Positions 60,002 to 64,000 of a stretch of DNA of 64,000 nt are shown here, piece after piece. Location of the stretch: contig NZ_QRGA01000006.1 of assembly GCF_003367175.1 (NCBI RefSeq), positions 124,001-188,000 on the forward strand, in the 5' to 3' direction. Under the pieces are notes generated by a model. The model saw only the letters and a program-made list of their open reading frames with translations, did not search any database and was not told where the DNA came from. The translations under genes were made by a program, and so were the position numbers. The stretch is from Trinickia dinghuensis. GTDB taxonomy: Bacteria; Pseudomonadota; Gammaproteobacteria; Burkholderiales; Burkholderiaceae. Position 1 is the first letter of the stretch, and the number at the start of each line of letters is the position of its first letter.

Positions 60002-61165
60002 CTACTCCTTGCCGCCTTCGCTCGCTTTTGCTTTCAACCGCCCCAAGATTTCCTGTGTATGCTCGCCGATCTTGGCGAGCGCGCGCCGCACGCCAGGGCG
60101 CCGCCCGCCCATCGAGAGCGGCAGCAATACCGTGTCCGTCGTCCCGCCGTCTTCGGTCGTCATCGGCACGAGCCCCCCGCTCGCTTTCAGATGCGGATCG
60201 TCGAGCAACTGCTCGGGCCTGACGATCGGCGCATAAGGAATCCCCGCCGCCTCGAACTTGGGCACGAGATCGTCGACGCGATGGTCTTTCAGAATCTCGG
60301 CGAGCATCGGAATCAAATCGGCACGCGTCGCCACTCGCTCCGAGTTGGTGGCAAAGCGAGGATCCGCAGCAAGATCGGCGCGCCCGAGCACGCCGCAAAG
60401 CGCGACGAACTGCTTGTCGCTGACCGCGCCGATGAATAGTTGCTCGTCCTGCGCAAGCGTGAAAACGTCGTACACGCTCCAAGCGGAAACGCGCGCCGGC
60501 ATCGGCGGCAGCGGCTGCTGCGTCATCGCGTATTGCATCATGTGCTGCGAACACAGAAACACGCAGTTTTCGAACAGCGCGCTCTGCACCTCCTGCCCGC
60601 GCCCCGTGAGATCGCGTTCGCGCAATGCGGCCAAGATGCCGATCGCGCCGAACATGCCGCCCATGATGTCGTTCACCGATGCGCCCGCGCGCAGCGGACG
60701 GCCCACGGGCCCGGTCATATACGCCAGCCCGCCCATCATCTGCACGACTTCGTCGAGCGCGAGCCGCTTGTCGTACGGCCCCGGCAAAAAGCCCTTATGC
60801 GAGGCGTACACGAGCCGCGGATAACGCTTGGCCAAGGTCTCGTAATCGAGCCCGAACTCGCGCATGAGCCCAGGCCGGAAGTTCTCGATCACCACGTCGC
60901 ACTCGCCGATCAGATCGGCCGCCGCTGCCTGCCCAGCGGGCGTCGAGATGTCGATGACGACACTCTTCTTGTTGCGATTGAATGTACGGAAAAAGCCGAT
61001 CCCGAGCCCCGGCAGCCGGCGCGTCTTGTCGCCGCCGGGCGGCTCGACTTTGATGACCTCGGCTCCGAGGTCGGCGAGGATCATGCCGCACGTCGGCCCC
61101 ATGACCATATGCGTGAATTCGACGACACGGATGCCGTCGAGAGGAAGCGAGGCAGCCGTGCTCAT
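60002..61165 (-). CDS. Class III (CaiB/BaiF) CoA-transferase
   Basis: A 387-aa enzyme that moves CoA from an acyl-CoA, often succinyl-CoA, to a carboxylic acid. Family marks: VVEFTHMVMGPTCGMILADLGAEVIKVEPPGGD near the N-terminus, KKSVVIDISTPAG, VVIENFRPGLM, and the catalytic Asp near 169 in GASVNDIMGGMFGA. ATG 61165 overlaps the lyase stop by four bases (ATGA), so the two are coupled. The partner lyase suggests the acid is a 3-hydroxy-dicarboxylate such as 3-hydroxy-3-methylglutarate; the eukaryotic SUGCT enzyme of this class accepts such acids. Confidence 0.92.
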   Translation of the reverse strand: MSTAASLPLDGIRVVEFTHMVMGPTCGMILADLGAEVIKVEPPGGDKTRRLPGLGIGFFRTFNRNKKSVVIDISTPAGQAAAADLIGECDVVIENFRPGLMREFGLDYETLAKRYPRLVYASHKGFLPGPYDKRLALDEVVQMMGGLAYMTGPVGRPLRAGASVNDIMGGMFGAIGILAALRERDLTGRGQEVQSALFENCVFLCSQHMMQYAMTQQPLPPMPARVSAWSVYDVFTLAQDEQLFIGAVSDKQFVALCGVLGRADLAADPRFATNSERVATRADLIPMLAEILKDHRVDDLVPKFEAAGIPYAPIVRPEQLLDDPHLKASGGLVPMTTEDGGTTDTVLLPLSMGGRRPGVRRALAKIGEHTQEILGRLKAKASEGGKE

Positions 61166-62124
61166 CGGATATCCGCAGTCGAATCGTTAGGGGAGCGAAC
61201 GGTAAACGTCTTGGGCAAACCGGCGCGCGACAAGCTGCCGTGCAGCATCTCGTTCGGCAGCCAGCGAACGAGATCGGCTCGCAATGCCAGCAATGCCACG
61301 ATGTCGAGCCCTGTCTCGATGCCCATCTCGTCGAGCATGAACGCCAGATCTTCCGTCGAGGCGTTGCCGCTTGCCCCTGGCGCGTGCGGACATCCGCCGA
61401 TGCCGCCCAGCGACGCATCGAACCGCTCGATGCCGGTTTCGAGCGCCGCATGGACGTTGGCCAGCGCCAGCCCGCGCGTATCGTGGAAATGCGCGCATGC
61501 AAGCCGATCTCCTGCAATGCGCCGTGCCTTTTCGAACAATTCGCGCACCGCGCCCGGCCCCGCATAGCCGACCGTATCGGCCAATCCGACCTGGTCGGCG
61601 CCGGCATCGAGGACGGCCTGCAAGCAGCGCAGCACTTCTTCATGCGGCACCTCGCCCTGGATCGTGCAGCCGAACGCCGTGCTGATGCCCACCTCGATCC
61701 GCGTCTTCGATCCGGCTGCGTCGCGCACCGCGCGCATGCGCGCGATTTCGGCCACGACTTCGTCGGGAGTCTTGCGCAGATTCGCGAGACTATGTGCGTG
61801 GCTGGCAGAGAGCGGGACGAGCATGGCATGCGCGCCCGTTTCCAAAGCGCGCTCCGCGCCTTTCAAGTTCGGCACGAGCACCGACACCACGAGATCCAGC
61901 AGCGTCTTCGCGAACGCGACGACCTCGGCCGTATCGGCCAGTTGCGGCAGCAAGCGAGCCGGAACGTACGAACCGACCTCCATTTCACGCTGGCCGGCCT
62001 CATAAGCCCGACGAATCCACTCGCACTTCAACTCGGTAGGCAGAATCGTCTGGATGCTTTGCAAACCGTCGCGCAATCCGACTTCTCGGATGACGGCACG
62101 CGATGGGAACGACGTCTTAAGCAT
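61162..62124 (-). CDS. HMG-CoA lyase-like enzyme
   Basis: A 320-aa TIM-barrel lyase of the DRE-TIM superfamily. IREVGLRDGLQSI near the N-terminus holds the metal Asp and base Arg; FHDTRGLALANVHAAL gives the HxH-type metal site (usually HxHxTRG; here AHFHDTRG), and GIGGCPHAPGASGNASTEDLAFML carries the active-site Cys. This signature is that of hydroxymethylglutaryl-CoA lyase, which yields acetoacetate and acetyl-CoA. Related citramalyl-CoA-type lyases cannot be excluded. ATG 62124 has GGAGA eight bases upstream. It is first in a minus-strand unit divergent from the LysR gene. Confidence 0.9.
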   Translation of the reverse strand: MLKTSFPSRAVIREVGLRDGLQSIQTILPTELKCEWIRRAYEAGQREMEVGSYVPARLLPQLADTAEVVAFAKTLLDLVVSVLVPNLKGAERALETGAHAMLVPLSASHAHSLANLRKTPDEVVAEIARMRAVRDAAGSKTRIEVGISTAFGCTIQGEVPHEEVLRCLQAVLDAGADQVGLADTVGYAGPGAVRELFEKARRIAGDRLACAHFHDTRGLALANVHAALETGIERFDASLGGIGGCPHAPGASGNASTEDLAFMLDEMGIETGLDIVALLALRADLVRWLPNEMLHGSLSRAGLPKTFTVRSPNDSTADIR

Positions 62125-62215
62125 AAGCAATGTCTCCTTTGGGTCCGCCGACGGCTTGCGCGCCGGCTCCATGCTTGCTAACTTTAGACATTCCCTACGA
62201 TCCATCAAGCGTTAT

Positions 62216-62238
62216 TTCGGAACCGGAAACATTCCGAA
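62216..62238. promoter_or_regulatory. LysR-type operator, TTCGGAA-9-TTCCGAA
   Basis: A perfect 7-bp inverted repeat with a 9-bp spacer lies in the 176-bp gap between the lyase and LysR genes. The T-N-A-containing dyad of about this size is the usual LysR recognition site. Confidence 0.6.
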
Positions 62239-62300
62239 CGGGAAACCCACATGAAACGTACATGCCTCCGCAAACCCCGCCATTTGGAGCCGGACATTCG

Positions 62301-63206
62301 ATGCGCGACATCGACCTGAAGACGCTGCGCCTATTCGTCGCCGTTTGCGAGCACCGCAACATGGCGCGCGCCGCGCAGGAGATGCATATCGAGCCGTCGG
62401 CGATCAGCAAGCGCATCGCCCAGTTCGAAAGCGATCTCGGCGTGCCCCTGCTCGTCCGGGCGCGCCGAGGCGTACAACCCACGCCGGCCGGCATCGTGCT
62501 GCTCGAACATGCCCGCAACGCCCTGTTCACGATGGAGCGCATCGCCACCGACGTTTCCGGCTTCAAGCGCGGACTCGTGGGCAGCGTGTCGGTGTGCGCT
62601 TCGGCATCGGCGATCGCCGAGACACTGCTCGACGACATCGCCACGTTCATGCGGCAGCCCGAGCATGAGAACGTGAAAGTCAGCGTCGAGGAATTGATCT
62701 CGCTCGAAATCGTACGCCGAGTGAGAGACGGCGAGACTTCGATCGGCGTGTGCTGGGACACCGTGGATCTTCATGGGCTCACGCATCGGCCCTATCGGGA
62801 GGATCACCTCGCGCTGGCGGTACATCCGGGGCATCCGCTCGCGCACCTCGCCTCGGTTTCGCTCGAGCAGACGCTGGACTTCGAACACGTGGGCATGCCG
62901 CCGTCCACCGCCGTGCATACGATGCTACGGCGCGCCGCGGGGGCGATCGGACGCGGTGTGTCGTACCGCATGATCGTTTCGACCTTCGACGCAACGTTTC
63001 GCGTGGTGGCGGCCAATCTCGGAATCAGCGTCGTACCTGTCGAAGTGGGCCGCACCTACGCGCGGGTCTTCGATATGAAGATCGTGCCGCTAACAGATGA
63101 GTGGGCGACGCGGCGCTTCGCGATTTGTTTCAAGGACTACGAAGGATTGCAGCCGGCAGCGAGGCGGCTCGTCGATCATTTGACGATGCGGGCGCGGCAG
63201 CCGTAG
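62301..63206 (+). CDS. LysR-family regulator of the CoA-transferase/lyase/MFS unit
   Basis: A 301-aa LTTR with HTH at residues 4-62 (LKTLRLFVAVCEHRNMARAAQEMHIEPSAISKRIAQFESDLGVPLLVRARRGVQPT) and an effector domain of the AbgR/CbbR-like type. It is divergent from the lyase gene with an inverted repeat between. ATG 62301 has GGA-rich sequence (GGAGCCGGA) upstream. The reading frame continues upstream through the promoter region but has no better start. Confidence 0.9.
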   Translation: MRDIDLKTLRLFVAVCEHRNMARAAQEMHIEPSAISKRIAQFESDLGVPLLVRARRGVQPTPAGIVLLEHARNALFTMERIATDVSGFKRGLVGSVSVCASASAIAETLLDDIATFMRQPEHENVKVSVEELISLEIVRRVRDGETSIGVCWDTVDLHGLTHRPYREDHLALAVHPGHPLAHLASVSLEQTLDFEHVGMPPSTAVHTMLRRAAGAIGRGVSYRMIVSTFDATFRVVAANLGISVVPVEVGRTYARVFDMKIVPLTDEWATRRFAICFKDYEGLQPAARRLVDHLTMRARQP

Positions 63207-63250
63207 GCCGCTGCCGCGCATCGCCGTCGCTAGTCGCTGTCTCTCACCCG

Positions 63251-64000
63251 CTATGTCTGCTGCCGCGCGGCAGCCCCGACGCCGGGCGGCTTCTGGCCGC
63301 CCCTCCCCATGCTCTCCAACGAATGCGCATCCCCGCTGCCTTGATTCACATGCGAGTCGAAACCCTGTTTGACGCCTTCGCCGAAACCGGTGCGCGCGGA
63401 CGCCAATTGCCCGCCGATCCATGAGAACAGATTGTCGGGAAGCGTATGCACGAGGCTGAATGCCGAATTGCAGAGTGTCTGGCACATCCCCGTGTAAAGC
63501 ACGATGAATCCGATGAGCGTCACGAGCCCCGACGTCGAACCATACTGTGTGTTTTGCACCGCGATGCCGAACATCGTATTGAGCAAACTGCCGAGCACGA
63601 TGACGCCCGCCCCTGCGAGCAAAAAGCCGAACACCATGACGACAGGGCGCAGCATGACGTTCAACAGGAAGACATAGCCGTGCTGGGTTCGCTGTCCGAG
63701 CCCCTCTCCGTCGCCGTCGAGGTGAGTCATCGCCCATAGGGGGGAAGCCACCATCGCCTCGGCCACGACCATGAACCACGACACTACCCCGCCGAACCAG
63801 ACAATGAACGGCAACATCGGCATATAGACGGACAGCATCACACCGAAGAAAAACAGCGTGACGGCCATCGCCACAATGAGCGGGCCGATCGGACCCGCGG
63901 CACTTCCTTGCCCCGCGGGGGGCGTCGTGACAGCGCTGCCCGTCGATGAACCCGCAGAAGTCTTGGCGTTTGAATTGCCGGTGCTCGGGGCAAGACTACC
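63251..64000 (-). CDS. DotA/TraY-family membrane protein, C-terminal part (runs off right edge)
   Basis: The frame is open from the window edge to the stop at 63251, about 249 residues. Several long hydrophobic segments are visible (VAMAVTLFFFGVMLSVYMPMLPFIVWFGGVVSWFM; MLRPVVMVFGFLLAGAGVIVLGSLL; LVTLIGFIVLYTGMCQTLC). A YMPMLPFIVWFGG...VVAEAMVASPLWAMTHLDGDGEGLGQRTQHGYVFLLN block is typical of DotA/TraY, the large inner-membrane protein of type IVB secretion and IncI-type conjugation. A hydrophilic Ser/Gly/Thr linker lies near the edge. The C-terminal tail is Gly-rich. No partner gene is seen inside the window; they would lie to the right. Confidence 0.8.
   Translation of the reverse strand, partial: GSLAPSTGNSNAKTSAGSSTGSAVTTPPAGQGSAAGPIGPLIVAMAVTLFFFGVMLSVYMPMLPFIVWFGGVVSWFMVVAEAMVASPLWAMTHLDGDGEGLGQRTQHGYVFLLNVMLRPVVMVFGFLLAGAGVIVLGSLLNTMFGIAVQNTQYGSTSGLVTLIGFIVLYTGMCQTLCNSAFSLVHTLPDNLFSWIGGQLASARTGFGEGVKQGFDSHVNQGSGDAHSLESMGRGGQKPPGVGAAARQQT

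Noticed and set aside
1-64000. CRISPR array, prophage or insertion sequence
   Set aside because: No regularly spaced direct repeats of 25-40 bp, no transposase or phage structural genes; the repeats found are 7-12 bp microsatellites.

Overview
This window looks like a chromosomal segment from a Burkholderiaceae species, probably from the Paraburkholderia/Trinickia/Caballeronia group. The reasons are high GC with strong third-position GC bias, a Burkholderia-type porin, a large NAD-dependent glutamate dehydrogenase of about 1,620 aa, a DUF4148 periplasmic protein, and many LysR/AraC/TetR-regulated catabolic units. The species cannot be fixed from sequence reading alone. No rRNA, tRNA, CRISPR array or insertion sequence was seen. 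Almost all of the window is ordinary chromosome; only the last gene, which runs off the right edge, hints at a conjugation or type IVB secretion region beyond.

Layout. 1-9 kb (minus strand): 5' part of a mechanosensitive channel gene, selD, NAD-GDH, an alpha/beta hydrolase and an M14 peptidase. 9.3-14.6 kb (plus): gabT-gabD (GABA to succinate), an orphan basic-amino-acid-type binding protein and an AstE/AspA-type deacylase. 14.8-22.6 kb: small conserved proteins, glycogen phosphorylase, a LysM/LytM lipoprotein, DUF4148, 6-phosphogluconate dehydrogenase and a sirtuin. 22.7-30.2 kb: a LysR/MFS/Asp-nucleophile hydrolase unit, an M24 aminopeptidase, an unknown 254-aa protein, and an XRE-cupin regulator with a histone-H1-like tail. 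30.4-32.8 kb: a Tat-type AcpA/PLC-like phosphoesterase and a Crp/Fnr regulator.

33.0-41.8 kb is the most interesting block. It encodes a beta-keto acid cleavage enzyme (DUF849), a phosphotriesterase-homology hydrolase, a porin, an MHS-family transporter, a class III aminotransferase very like beta-phenylalanine aminotransferase, an amidase-signature hydrolase and a TetR regulator. Three near-identical 13-bp palindromes lie 65-77 bp before the start codons of the porin, the aminotransferase and tetR, so this looks like one regulon. I read it as a dedicated uptake and degradation route for N-substituted or amidated beta-amino acids: outer-membrane entry, import, deamidation, transamination to a beta-keto acid, then CoA-dependent cleavage. 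The substrate is inferred.

41.9-51.5 kb: tRNA 2-selenouridine synthase (the likely client of selD at the other end of the window), a chemoreceptor, and a six-gene minus-strand polyol or pentose unit (AraC, binding protein, ATPase, permease, SDR, FGGY kinase). The AraC gene is preceded by about seven copies of an 8-bp tandem repeat. 51.7-58.4 kb: a probable PhnD-like remnant, a possibly leaderless arsR with an SRPBCC partner, DUF1801, TetR and VOC proteins, a four-PAS GGDEF-EAL protein and a small protein. 58.4-63.2 kb: an MFS transporter, a class III CoA-transferase and an HMG-CoA-lyase-like enzyme divergent from a LysR gene with a clear inverted repeat between them. This suggests activation and cleavage of a 3-hydroxy-dicarboxylate such as 3-hydroxy-3-methylglutarate. 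63.25-64 kb: C-terminal part of a DotA/TraY-type membrane protein. Short 7-11 bp tandem repeats recur in intergenic regions and at gene ends across the window.
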